Assembly: GCF_000067205.1 (NCBI RefSeq)
Contig: NC_010170.1
Span: 1,488,001-1,552,000 of the forward strand
Reading direction: 5' to 3'
DNA: 64,000 nucleotides
From: Bordetella petrii
GTDB lineage: Bacteria > Pseudomonadota > Gammaproteobacteria > Burkholderiales > Burkholderiaceae_B
A program made the translations under genes and the position numbers. Under the pieces are notes generated by a model. That model saw only the letters and a program-made list of their open reading frames with translations. It had not been told where the DNA came from and searched no databases. Of the stretch, positions 52,401 to 62,093 are shown one piece after another. The number at the start of each line of letters is the position of its first letter. The stretch's first letter is position 1.

Positions 52401-53808
52401 CGGACTCCTGAAGTGGTTGATGATCCCCGTGGCCCTGCTGGTGCTGTTCGTCGCCATCCGGATGTTTTCGGGTGGAAGCTCGTCTGCGCCTCCCGCCGCG
52501 GATGCCGGCGCCAAGCTCACGCCGGAGGAAATGAAGGCGCTGGGCATCGAGGGCGATACCCCCCGCGATACCGTAGCGACGCTCGTGGCGCAGGTGAAGC
52601 AGTTGCGCACCGAGCTTCAGACGGTCCTGTCCGACAACAAGTCCCAGCGCGAGGAGAACCAGCGCCTGCGCCAACGCGAGAACTCGATCGACCAGCGCAT
52701 CAATTCGGCCCTCGAATCCGAGCGCTCCAACCTGCGCCGCGACCAGCAGCAGGCGGCCAGCGAGCGCCAGCAGACCGAGGGGCTGCTCGCCGACCTACAG
52801 CGGCGCTTGGAAAGCATCGGCGGGCGTGGCGGCGGCCACGCCGATCTACCCGTGGGCCTGGGACTGCGTGACGGCGACGAGGCAGGCATGGAAGGCGGCG
52901 TGCGCTGGGTCGAGCCGAACGACGCTAAGCCCGCTGATGGGCGTAACGGCAGTCGTGCCACGGGTGGCGGCACGAGCTTTCCGACGAGCTTCGGCCCTGC
53001 GCAGAGCACGCTGGAAACCACGGCGAAAACCGTGGCGAACGCGGGCGCCCGCGCCGCAGGCGTCAAGAGCGCCAAGCCGGTCTATACGGTGCCTACCAAC
53101 TCGACGCTGATGGGGTCGGTGGCTATGACGGCGCTGATCGGCCGCGTGCCGATTGACGGCACGGTCAACGATCCGTATCCGTTCAAAGTCCTGGTCGGCC
53201 CCGACAACCTCACGGCAAACGGCATCGACATTCCCGATGTGGCCGGCGCCGTGTTTTCCGGCACTGCCTCGGGCGACTGGACGCTCTCTTGTGTGCGCGG
53301 CCAGGTGCGCAGCATCACCTTTGTGTTCCATGACGGAACCATTCGGACGATTCCCGAAGACCGCGACGGCAACCAGCAGAACAATCAGCAGCGCGACGGA
53401 TTGGGCTGGATCAGCGACCCGTATGGCATTCCTTGCGTCAGTGGAGAGCGGCGCAGCAACGCCCAGCAATACCTCGGTTCGCAGGCGCTCATCACCGCGG
53501 CGGGTGCGGGCGTGGCCTCGCTTATCGACAGCGACAGCGGCCAGATGTCCTACGTGGGCGCAGACGGTTCCATCGGCAGCGTCGGCATTTCCAGCAACGA
53601 AGCCGTAGGTCGCATCCTGGCCGGTGGCGTGCGGGACATGGCCGATTGGGTGAACAAGTTGTACGGCCAGGCCTTCGCCGCCGTCTATGTCCAACCCGGC
53701 GCGAAGGTCGCCGTCCATCTCGAAAAGCCGCTCGCCATCGATTTCGATCCCGAAGGCCGCAAGGTCGATCACCGCGCAGGAGAAAGCCATGCTCTCGAAC
53801 TTGAATAA
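52390..53808 (+). CDS. TIGR03752-family protein, VirB10/TraB-like
   Basis: 472 aa. Membrane anchor (about 8-26), a long coiled coil (60-145), a linker and a C-terminal beta-rich domain (about 230-440, PVYTVPTNSTLMGSVAMTAL, DGTIRTIPEDRDGN). This is the VirB10-type scaffold spanning both membranes. Confidence 0.88.
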   Translation: MRSNGLLKWLMIPVALLVLFVAIRMFSGGSSSAPPAADAGAKLTPEEMKALGIEGDTPRDTVATLVAQVKQLRTELQTVLSDNKSQREENQRLRQRENSIDQRINSALESERSNLRRDQQQAASERQQTEGLLADLQRRLESIGGRGGGHADLPVGLGLRDGDEAGMEGGVRWVEPNDAKPADGRNGSRATGGGTSFPTSFGPAQSTLETTAKTVANAGARAAGVKSAKPVYTVPTNSTLMGSVAMTALIGRVPIDGTVNDPYPFKVLVGPDNLTANGIDIPDVAGAVFSGTASGDWTLSCVRGQVRSITFVFHDGTIRTIPEDRDGNQQNNQQRDGLGWISDPYGIPCVSGERRSNAQQYLGSQALITAAGAGVASLIDSDSGQMSYVGADGSIGSVGISSNEAVGRILAGGVRDMADWVNKLYGQAFAAVYVQPGAKVAVHLEKPLAIDFDPEGRKVDHRAGESHALELE

Positions 53809-54229
53809 GGGCCTGGCGCTGGCTCTTGCCGTCGCGGTGCTCGGCGGCTGCGCCACCAGTAAGGAAAAGCTGCTGCCGCACGGCGACAGCACAATGATGG
53901 ACATCTGGCAGACCAACGCCGGCGACGGCGGCGGTGGCGCCGGCCAAGTGGCGCGCAGGCAATTGCTCGATGCACGCCAGAGCCTGCGCCGGCCGCTGAC
54001 CGACGCCGACGTGCAGGCCGCGCCCGCCGAGCAGATGCGCTACACGCGGACCGCGCGCAACGAGGTCTATCGCCAGTTCCAGCGTCTGCCCAATCCCGAC
54101 CTGGTGATGTACGTGTACCCGCATCTGGCGGGCACGGACCCCGTGCCGGTTCCGGGCTACACGACGGTCTTCCCCCTCTACCAGCGCGTGCAGTACGCCA
54201 TGCCGGGCGAGCGCGTGGAGGACTACTGA
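53789..54229 (+). CDS. TIGR03751-family conjugal transfer lipoprotein
   Basis: 146 aa. Lipobox LGGC (Cys21) after a short signal peptide. LPHGDSTMMDIWQ is characteristic. Plays the part of VirB7/TraV in the outer-membrane core. Starts 20 nt inside the previous gene and overlaps traC by one base. Confidence 0.88.
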   Translation: MLSNLNKGLALALAVAVLGGCATSKEKLLPHGDSTMMDIWQTNAGDGGGGAGQVARRQLLDARQSLRRPLTDADVQAAPAEQMRYTRTARNEVYRQFQRLPNPDLVMYVYPHLAGTDPVPVPGYTTVFPLYQRVQYAMPGERVEDY

Positions 54230-55283
54230 TGCGCTGGAAACTCCCCTGGCCGAAGCTGGCCGCATCCGGCGCTGGCGAGGACGAGCAGCCGGACGGCTGG
54301 CAGCGCCACGTCGAGACCTTGCGACAGGCCGGCATCCCTGAACCCGGCGCGGCGGTCCAGGACCGCAGGCCGGCGACCTTGGCAGACGAGCAGGCGCTGT
54401 ACGACGTCGCGCCGTCCTTCACGGAACTGCTGCCTTGGGTGGAGTTTCTGCCCCAATCGAAGTCCATGCTGCTGGAGGACGGGCAATCGGTCGCGGCCTT
54501 CTACGAGCTGGTGCCGCTGGGCACCGAAGGTCGGGAACCCGGCTGGCTCGCGCATGCCCGAGATGCGCTCGAAAACGCGCTGCAAGACTCGTTCGACGAA
54601 CTGGACGAGAACCCCTGGGTGCTTCAGCTCTACGCGCAGGACGAGCCCAGCTTCGACCAGTACATGCAGACCCTGCGCGACTACGTGCAGCCGCGCGCCC
54701 GCGGCACGGCGTTCACGGAGTTCTATTTGCGCTTCTTCGGCCACCACCTGCGGGCGGTGGCCAAGCCGGGCGGGCTGTTCGAGGACACGGTGGTCACGCG
54801 GCTGCGCTGGCGGGGTCAGACGCGGCGCGTGCGCATGGTCGTCTATCGCCGGGCCACCGGACAGGCGAGCCGCCGCGGCCAGACGCCAGAACAAATGCTC
54901 AATATCGTCTGCGACCGCCTGTGCGGCGGGCTGGCGAACGCTGGCATCCAGGCTCGGCGCATGGATGCGGCCGGGGTTCACGATTGGCTTTTGCGCTGGT
55001 TCAACCCGCGCCCAACTCTGCTGGGGCCGGGCGTGGAAGACCGCGAGCGGTTCTACGCGCTCGCGCGCTACCCTGACGAGACCGAGGAAGGCGAGATCGA
55101 GCTTGCGAGCGGGCGTGATTTCAGCCAGCGGCTGTTCTTCGGCCAGCCGCGATCCGACGTGGCGCACGGCACCTGGCACTTCGACGGCATGCCGCATCGC
55201 GTGCTGATCACCGACCGCCTGCGCATGCCGCCCGGCACGGGGCACTTGACCGGCGAAACCCGCAAGGGCGATGCGATCAACAC
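54229..55283 (+). pseudogene. traC: TraC/VirB4-like transfer ATPase, 5' part (split by IS copy 3)
   Basis: 351 codons of a PFL_4706-family conjugative ATPase (TIGR03744): LPWVEFLPQSKSMLLEDGQS and FTEFYLRFFGHHLRAVAKPG in the N-terminal domain. It ends at DAINT where the IS enters and stops at 55317. Rejoined over one CAC it continues NTLFDQMPEDTLMCL and gives a 955-aa protein of usual family length. Without this ATPase the T4SS should not assemble or work. Confidence 0.92.
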
Positions 55284-55349
55284 TGAGCTTGCCCGCAAAA
55301 AATGGATCCCTTGCTGAGTGTGTAAAACTCACGCAAGGAGGGAGGAAAG

Positions 55350-55637
55350 ATGGGTAATCCGAGAGCTCGATATACGCAGGAATTCATGCTGGAAGCCGTG
55401 CGCATGGTCCGCGGCGGCCAGAGCATGGCGGCGGTGGCGAAGATACTGGGCATCAGCCCGAAGACGCTGCACAACTGGGTGAAGGCCGATGCCGCTGGGA
55501 AGCTGAACGGCGCAGGCAAACAGGTTTCTCCAGAACAGATGGAGATTGCCCGGCTGCGCGCGGAGTTGGCACGCGTGAAGATGGAGCGCGACATATTGGG
55601 AAAAGCCACGGCGTACTTTGCGAAGGTGTCGGCATGA
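55350..55637 (+). CDS. IS3-family transposase OrfA (copy 3)
   Basis: 95 aa, identical translation to the other copies, ATG behind AGGGAGG. Confidence 0.95.
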   Translation: MGNPRARYTQEFMLEAVRMVRGGQSMAAVAKILGISPKTLHNWVKADAAGKLNGAGKQVSPEQMEIARLRAELARVKMERDILGKATAYFAKVSA

Positions 55638-56524
55638 AGTACGCCTGGATCGAGCTTCACAGCCGACAATGGCCGGTGTCCCTGAGCTGCCAGGTGCTGG
55701 GTGTCAGCCCCAGCGGTTACCACGCGCGCAAGGTGCGGGATGTCGATACTGACCGACCGCGCCGACGCATCAGCAACGACGCTCTGCTGGTGCACATCAA
55801 GGCCGTGCACGCTGAATCCAAAGGCGAGTACGGCTGGCCGCGCGTGTGGAAGCAACTGCTGGTCCAGGGCATTCGCGTCAGCAAGGATCGTGTCCAGCGG
55901 CTCATGAAGCTGCACGGCATCAAGGCGAAGACCAAACGCCGGTTCAAGGTCACGACCGACAGCAAACACAGCCTGCCGGTCGCACCGGACCTGCTGCAAC
56001 GAGACTTCTCTCCCGCGCGTCCCGACCAGGTCTGGACTACGGACATCACGTACATCTGGACGGACGAGGGTTGGCTGTTTCTGACCGTCATTCTCGACCT
56101 GTTCAGCCGTCAGGTGGTGGGCTGGTCGATGCAGCCGCACATGCGCACGGAGCTGGTGTCTGATGCGCTGCGTATGGCGTGGTTTCGCCGCCGTCCGCAA
56201 GCGGGCCTGATCCTCCACAGTGACCGTGGCAGCCAGTATTGCAGTCATGACTTCCAGGACCTGCTCAAGGGCTACGGCATGCGCAGTTCGATGAGCCGTC
56301 GAGGCAATTGCTGGGACAACGCACCGACCGAGAGCCTGTGGGGATCGCTCAAGCGTGCACGCATCCTCGGCCAGCGCTTTGCAACGCGTCGCGAAGCGAT
56401 GGACGAGGTAATCGACTGGTTGAGCTTCTACAATCATTCGCGCTTGCACTCGACGTTGGGCTACGTCAGCCCGATGCAATTCGAGCGGGACTGGTACGCC
56501 GCCCAGAACCAACGGGTGGCATAA
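55634..56524 (+). CDS. IS3-family transposase OrfB (copy 3)
   Basis: 296 aa with the DDE triad, identical translation to the other copies; starts in an ATGA overlap with orfA, in the -1 frame. Confidence 0.95.
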   Translation: MKYAWIELHSRQWPVSLSCQVLGVSPSGYHARKVRDVDTDRPRRRISNDALLVHIKAVHAESKGEYGWPRVWKQLLVQGIRVSKDRVQRLMKLHGIKAKTKRRFKVTTDSKHSLPVAPDLLQRDFSPARPDQVWTTDITYIWTDEGWLFLTVILDLFSRQVVGWSMQPHMRTELVSDALRMAWFRRRPQAGLILHSDRGSQYCSHDFQDLLKGYGMRSSMSRRGNCWDNAPTESLWGSLKRARILGQRFATRREAMDEVIDWLSFYNHSRLHSTLGYVSPMQFERDWYAAQNQRVA

Positions 56525-56565
56525 TCTCGCTCAGTTAAGGGATCCGAAATTCGCGGGCAACGTCA

Positions 56566-58381
56566 CACCCTGTTCGACCAGATGCCGGAAGACACGCTGA
56601 TGTGTCTCACGATGGTTGCCACACCGCAGGATGTCCTGGAAGCGGACCTCAACCACCTGGCAAAGAAGGCCGTGGGAGAGACGCTGGCGTCGGAGCAGAC
56701 GCTCAAGGACGTGCAGGAGGCCCGCTCGCTGATCGGCAGCGCGCATAAGCTCTACCGGGGAACTCTGGCGTTCTACCTGCGCGGGCGCGACGAGGCGGAA
56801 CTGGACCGGCGCGGGCTGGACTTGGCGAACGTCATGCTCAATGCCGGCTTGCAGCCGGTGCGCGAGGACGACGAGGTGGCGCCGCTCAACAGCTACTTGC
56901 GCTGGCTACCGTGCTGCTACAACCCCGGCCAGGATCGGCGCAAGTGGTACACCCAACTGATGTTCGCCCAGCACGCGGCGAACCTGTCGCCGGTGTGGGG
57001 CCGCGCCCAGGGTACGGGGCACCCCGGCATCACGATGTTCAACCGCGGTGGTGGGCCGATCACCTTCGACCCGCTCAACCGCCTGGACCGGCAGATGAAC
57101 GCGCATCTGTTCCTGTTCGGTCCCACCGGCTCCGGTAAGAGCGCCACACTCAACAACCTCTTGAACCAGGTCACGGCCATCTACCGGCCGCGCCTCTTCA
57201 TCGTGGAAGCCGGCAACAGCTTCGGCCTGTTCAGCGATTTCGCCAAGCGCCTGGGCCTCACCGTAAACCGGGTCAAGCTGTCACCTGGCTCGGGCATCAG
57301 CCTCGCGCCATTCGCCGATGCGCGCCGGCTGATCGAGACGCCAAGCGACGTGCAGACGCTCGATGCCGATGCGCTGGATGAAGACCTACCACCGGATGCC
57401 TCGGCCATGGAGGCGGACGAACAGCGTGACGTGCTGGGCGAACTGGAGATCACGGCGCGTTTGATGATCACGGGCGGCGAAGACAAGGAAGAAGCCCGGA
57501 TGACGCGGGCCGATCGCTCGCTCATCCGCCAGTGCATCCTCGACGCCGCCGAGCACTGCGTGGCCGAGAAGCGCACGGTCCTCACGCGCGACGTGCGCAA
57601 TGCGCTGCGCGCCCGGGGCCAGGACCCGACACTGCCCGAGATGCGCCGCGTGCGGCTGCTGGAGATGGCAGACGCGATGGACATGTTCTGCCAAGGCACG
57701 GACGGCGAAATGTTCGACCGCGACGGCACGCCGTGGCCCGAAGCCGACATCACGCTGGTGGATCTGGCGACCTACGCTCGTGAGGGCTACAACGCCCAGC
57801 TCTCCATCGCTTACATCAGCCTGATCAGCACGGTGAACAACATCGCCGAGCGCGACCAGTATCTGGGCCGCCCGATCATCAACGTGACCGACGAAGGGCA
57901 CATCATCACGAAGAACCCGCTGCTCGCGCCCTACGTGGTCAAGATCACGAAGATGTGGCGCAAGTTGGGGGCCTGGTTCTGGCTCGCGACGCAGAACATC
58001 GACGACCTGCCGCGTGCCGCAGAGCCCATGCTCAACATGATCGAGTGGTGGATCTGCCTGTCGATGCCGCCGGACGAGGTGGAGAAGATCGCCCGGTTCC
58101 GCGAACTCTCGCCCGCGCAGAAGGCGCTGATGCTTTCGGCGCGCAAAGAGGCGGGGAAATTCACCGAGGGCGTCATCCTCTCCAAGAGCATGGAAGTGCT
58201 CTTCCGCGCTGTGCCGCCAAGCCTCTACCTCGCGCTCGCGCAAACCGAACCCGAAGAGAAGGCCGACCGCTACCAGCTCATGCAGCAATACGGCTGCACC
58301 GAACTGGAAGCGGCCTTCAAGGTGGCCGAGAAGATCGACCAGGCACGCGGCATCGAGTCGCCAGCCCTGGAACTGTCGTAA
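56566..58381 (+). pseudogene. traC: TraC/VirB4-like transfer ATPase, 3' part
   Basis: About 604 codons with the catalytic core: Walker A LFGPTGSGKSATLNN (near 57118-57150), PRLFIVEAGNSFG, and the distal motifs INVTDEGHIITKN (Walker B) and WFWLATQNIDDLP. An ATG at 56582 could allow a C-terminal fragment with the ATPase domain alone, but there is no clear ribosome site. Confidence 0.9.
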
Positions 58382-58394
58382 GCCGGAGAACGCC

Positions 58395-59159
58395 ATGGAA
58401 CAGAAACGTCCTTCCATTCCGATACAGGTGCAGGCGTTCCGTCGTCGTCACTGGCGGCCCCGCTGGCCTTGGGCCTTGGCGGTTGCGCTGATCGCGCTGC
58501 TGCTGATCTGGCTCGTGTCCCGGTCGCCCGGCGAATCCTCACCGCAATCGCCGACGCCGGTCAGCACGGCGCAGGTGGCCGGGCCTCCCTGGCAGATGGG
58601 CAACCCGGAGGGCCGTTTCACGCTGACGCTCTATGCGGATCTCGAATGCCCATTCTGCCGGGAGTACTTCCCGCAGCTCAAGCGCTGGGTCGGCCGCAAC
58701 GCCGATGTGGTCCTGCAATGGCACCACCAGCCGTTGGCCGCGCACGAGCCGGCCGCGTCGGCCGAGGCGCGTCTTGTCGAGTGCGTCGCCGAAGCTGGCG
58801 GGCATGCTGCCTTCTGGCAGGCCGTCGAGTGGGTCTATGCTCACACACGCAGCGACGGCCAGGGATTGCCCGATGGCCTGCGCTACCCCGAATCTACGCC
58901 GGCCGTCGAACAGTGCATGGCAAGCGAGCGGGCCGATGCAGTCATCCATGCCCAGGCCGTGGAAGCCACGAAAAGTGGTGTAACGGCCACGCCGTCGCTG
59001 CGCCTGCTTGATCGCCAGACGGGCCAGGCCATCCTGCTGCAGGGGCCGATCGAAGGCGATGCCTTGCTGTCGGCGATGGACATGCTGTCCGCTGCCGAAC
59101 CAGCCGCCACACCTACCGCCGAAATGCCTGCCGACGTTGTCGGCGACATGCCCAGGTAG
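58395..59159 (+). CDS. DsbA-family thiol:disulfide protein of the T4SS
   Basis: 254 aa. Membrane anchor at about 27-45 (WALAVALIALLLIWLV), then a thioredoxin fold with active site CPFC (LYADLECPFCREYF) and cis-Pro loop GVTATPSLRLLD. Periplasmic; likely folds disulfide-bearing T4SS parts. Its last ten codons (ADVVGDMPR end) overlap the first stem of the radC-like leader. Confidence 0.88.
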   Translation: MEQKRPSIPIQVQAFRRRHWRPRWPWALAVALIALLLIWLVSRSPGESSPQSPTPVSTAQVAGPPWQMGNPEGRFTLTLYADLECPFCREYFPQLKRWVGRNADVVLQWHHQPLAAHEPAASAEARLVECVAEAGGHAAFWQAVEWVYAHTRSDGQGLPDGLRYPESTPAVEQCMASERADAVIHAQAVEATKSGVTATPSLRLLDRQTGQAILLQGPIEGDALLSAMDMLSAAEPAATPTAEMPADVVGDMPR

Positions 59160-59270
59160 TCCTCGGTCTTCAAGGCTACGGCGCGGTTGCCCGCGCTGAC
59201 CGATACCCGTTCGCTCCGCATCCTGGCCGCGAACAATCACCGCTGCGCGGTGGTGGATGCACCTTGTTCC
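59130..59270 (+). promoter_or_regulatory. radC-like structured leader RNA, copy E
   Basis: GCCGAC-GTT-GTCGGC, GACATGCCC, GTAG...CTAC (a different but paired stem), GCGCGG-TTGC-CCGCGC, and GCATCC (59218-59223) with GGATGC (59255-59260). It directly precedes the radC gene and overlaps the 3' end of the DsbA-like gene. Confidence 0.75.
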
Positions 59271-59342
59271 GTTGTTTCTATCCCAGGAGGGCTTGCCCTC
59301 CCAGGGTGTGCGCCCTCCGATCTCACCCTCCGGAGGTTCGCC

Positions 59343-59680
59343 ATGTCTTTCGTCGTCAATGACTCCTGCATGGAGTCGCTTTCCGCCGTCGCAGCCCATC
59401 ATGAGGACTGGATCATCCAGCAGGCTATCGCGTTGCTGGAGAGACGGATCTTCAAAGTCGGACCGTGCCTCAGCGGACCGGCGGCCGTGCGGGATTATCT
59501 GCGTTTAAAACTGGTCGCTGAGCCCAATGAAGTGTTCGCAGCCGTGTTCCTGGACAGCATGCATCAAGTGTTGGCCTACGAGCCGCTGTTCAGGGGCACG
59601 ATCAATTCGACTGCGGTCTATCCGCGTGTCGTCGTACAGCGTGTATTAGAGCTGAAAGCCGCCGCAGTGGTCTTGGCCCA
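59343..59680 (+). pseudogene. radC: RadC/JAB-domain protein, 5' part (split by RIT2)
   Basis: 113 codons of an ICE Rad[61 protein letters not shown], ending VVLAH before the metal-binding histidines. Joined to 63285 it reads [18 protein letters not shown] and gives a 164-aa protein of normal ICE RadC length. The JAB zinc site (H-x-H-P-S-G) is split, so the gene is inactive. Confidence 0.88.
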
Positions 59681-59702
59681 TTTTGTGGCGCGCCACAAAA
59701 TG
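59679..59702. other. RIT2 left core-type site
   Basis: CATTTTGTG and CACAAAATG around GCGCGC, with the same plan as the RIT1 site (TTNTGTG, six bases, CACANAA). CGCGC recurs at the right end (63279-63283). Confidence 0.6.
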
Positions 59703-59706
59703 CGAA

Positions 59707-59731
59707 TTTTGTGCCCTGTTTTCTTATGTGC
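59707..59731 (+). repeat. RIT2 left terminal inverted repeat
   Basis: 25 bp beginning TTTTGTGCCCTG and ending TTATGTGC, exactly complementary to 63254-63278. An inverted partial copy (GGGGCACATAAC) lies about 50 bp inward. Confidence 0.9.
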
Positions 59732-59844
59732 TGTGCTTGGAGGCCAGGAGCGCACCTCCTGGGCCTCTGGTCAGAATCGGGGCACATAACAGCAGCCGCA
59801 GCGCAACATGACGTCCCCTTCATTTTCTCGGAGAGGTGATTGTC

Positions 59845-61104
59845 ATGTTGGAACGTCATTTCCGGTCGCTCAAGGCGATCGACCGCATCAAGGCCCAGTG
59901 GCTGGGGCCGCAGATTGAGCGCTATGCACAGTTTCTGGACGAGTTGCACACGAGCAACTCCACGGTTCGGCAGCATGTTCGCGCTCTCGGGCACTTCAAC
60001 GACTTCGTGATTGGCCGAGGTGCCACCTGTCTGGACGATCTACCCGACCATGTGGATGCCTTCGTGGAGCACTGGCAGGCCGGGCACGGACGCTGGTGCA
60101 AGAGCGCGCAAGATCGGGCCGCCGTCGTTGCACAAAGCCGTGTCCCAGTGGAACGGATGCTCAGCCTGGCCGTGCCTGGCTACACGCGGCCAAGCAACCG
60201 GCCGGCCATGCCGTTCTCCACCAGCGTTCCTGGCTTCTTTCCCTTCCTTCTCAAGGAGAAGGGTCTGCGCCAGACCTCGATACACAACTACACCTTCACG
60301 TTGCGTCCATTCGATTCATATTTGGCACAAGCAGGTATTTCCCTGGACAAGCTGACTCCAGCCTGCATCACCGAGTTCATCAATGACCGGGCGAAGACGT
60401 TGCACAAGTCCGGCATGCTCAATACGGCGGGGGCCTTGCGTGTCTTCCTTCGCTATCTGCACCGTGAAGGCATCATCGCCAACGATCTGGTTCGCAGTGT
60501 GCCGCGCGGCCGTGTCTACCGCCAGGCATCCATTCCGCGCGCCATCGGCTGGGCGGACGTCGAGCGATTGCTGGCCAGCATCGACCGCCGCAGCGACCTG
60601 GGTAAACGCGACTATGCCATCCTGACGTTGCTGACCAGCTACGGATTGCGTGCCAGGGAGATCGTAGCCTTGTGTCTGGACGATCTGGATTGGGCCCATG
60701 GGCAGATCGGCATTCCCATGCGCAAAGGCGGCCATTCGACCCGTTATCCGCTTTCGGCGGCGGTGGGCGAAGCGATCATCGCCTATTTGCATGTCCGAAG
60801 AACCGATATAGACGACCGCCGAATCTTTCTCACGGTCCGCTCGCCCTATACCCCGATGAACCACTGGACGGTTTCATCCATGGTGGCTGGCCATCTGCGC
60901 AGCATCGGCATTCAGGTAGCACGCGCCGGTTCCCACACCTTGCGTCACTCCTGCGTTCAGCACTTGGTGGAAGCCGACTTGCCATTCAAGGTCATTGGCG
61001 ACTACGTTGGCCATCGCCATCCTGCATCCACACTGGTCTATGGCAAGGTGGCGGTGCACAAACTGCGAGAGATGGTCATTGGCCACGGGGAGGACGTGCT
61101 ATGA
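59845..61104 (+). CDS. RIT2 tyrosine recombinase A
   Basis: 419 aa from ATG 59845, 8 nt behind GAGAGG. Two N-terminal core-binding repeats, then SYGLRAREIVAL (Arg), SHTLRHSCVQHLV (His-x-x-Arg), VGHRHPASTLVYGKV (His, Tyr). Overlaps the next gene by 4 nt. Confidence 0.92.
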   Translation: MLERHFRSLKAIDRIKAQWLGPQIERYAQFLDELHTSNSTVRQHVRALGHFNDFVIGRGATCLDDLPDHVDAFVEHWQAGHGRWCKSAQDRAAVVAQSRVPVERMLSLAVPGYTRPSNRPAMPFSTSVPGFFPFLLKEKGLRQTSIHNYTFTLRPFDSYLAQAGISLDKLTPACITEFINDRAKTLHKSGMLNTAGALRVFLRYLHREGIIANDLVRSVPRGRVYRQASIPRAIGWADVERLLASIDRRSDLGKRDYAILTLLTSYGLRAREIVALCLDDLDWAHGQIGIPMRKGGHSTRYPLSAAVGEAIIAYLHVRRTDIDDRRIFLTVRSPYTPMNHWTVSSMVAGHLRSIGIQVARAGSHTLRHSCVQHLVEADLPFKVIGDYVGHRHPASTLVYGKVAVHKLREMVIGHGEDVL

Positions 61105-62093
61105 CCGCCCTCTGGAACGGCTTTCACAGCGCCTTGGCTCCTCACATCGAACAGTACCTGCGCGCCAAGCGCGCCATGGGATGCAAGTTCGCCTGCGAGG
61201 ATCGTCAATTGCGACTGCTCGACCGATTTCTCGATGACCGCGGTGTCGAATGCATCGAGGCGATCGATGGAGAGTGCTTGCAGGCATTTCTGGATTCCCG
61301 CCATCGCACCAACCCTCGCAGCTACAACAACCTGCTCGGAGATGTCCGACGGCTGTTCGAGTGGATGGTCGGTCAGCAGGTTCTGGTGGGCTCCCCGTTG
61401 ACGGCCAGGGCTCAACCTCAGACAGCTCGCCGGCTTCCCTTCCTGTTTTCAGACGACACCATCCGGCGCTTGCTGATCTCGGCCAGAGCGTTGCCAGACA
61501 ACTCACGCGCTCAACTGCGGGGTGCCAGCTACGAGATGATCCTTGCACTGCTCGCGGGTCTTGGCCTGCGGGTGGGTGAAGTCGCTCGCCTCCAATGGGG
61601 TGACGTGGACCTGGTGCGAGAAGTGCTGGAGATCCGCAACACCAAGTTCGGCAAGGATCGGCTGGTGCCCTTTGGCCCCAAGCTGGCGGCCAGGCTGCGT
61701 GGCTACCAAGCCCAACGCGAGCAACGAGGCTACGCCTGCGCGGGCGCCCACTACCTGTTTTCCTGGAACGGCCGCACGCCGATCAGCACGAACAGCATCC
61801 GCAACACCTTCCGCGATGACTTGCTGCCTCAGCTCGCCCTGGTGACCCCGCCCGGTGTCTTTGGTCCTCACGTTCATTGCCTGCGGCACTCGTTCGCGGT
61901 GCGCACCTTGCTGAACTGGTATCGCCAGGGAATAGCACCGACAGACCGACTCCATCACCTGTCCACGTTCCTGGGACACCTCAACCCCAGTAGCACTGCG
62001 GTGTATCTCACCATTACCAGCGAGCTTCTCGATGCCGCCAATCAGCGCTTCGAGTCCTTCGTCCCGATGCTCTCCGGTGGAGGCGAATCATGA
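61101..62093 (+). CDS. RIT2 tyrosine recombinase B
   Basis: 330 aa starting in an ATGA overlap. Catalytic segments AGLGLRVGEVARLQ, VHCLRHSFAVRTLL and LGHLNPSSTAVYLTI. Overlaps the third gene by 4 nt. Confidence 0.92.
   Translation: MTALWNGFHSALAPHIEQYLRAKRAMGCKFACEDRQLRLLDRFLDDRGVECIEAIDGECLQAFLDSRHRTNPRSYNNLLGDVRRLFEWMVGQQVLVGSPLTARAQPQTARRLPFLFSDDTIRRLLISARALPDNSRAQLRGASYEMILALLAGLGLRVGEVARLQWGDVDLVREVLEIRNTKFGKDRLVPFGPKLAARLRGYQAQREQRGYACAGAHYLFSWNGRTPISTNSIRNTFRDDLLPQLALVTPPGVFGPHVHCLRHSFAVRTLLNWYRQGIAPTDRLHHLSTFLGHLNPSSTAVYLTITSELLDAANQRFESFVPMLSGGGES

Larger units (their letters stand above)
55284..56565 (+). mobile_element. IS3-family insertion sequence, copy 3
   Basis: 1282 bp, opposite orientation to copies 1 and 2, target duplication CAC (55281-55283 and 56566-56568). 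Confidence 0.95.

Noticed and set aside
59343..59789. RadC protein running to 59789 with tail [16 protein letters not shown]
   Set aside because: The tail is RIT2 terminal sequence read by chance; the true gene continues at 63285.
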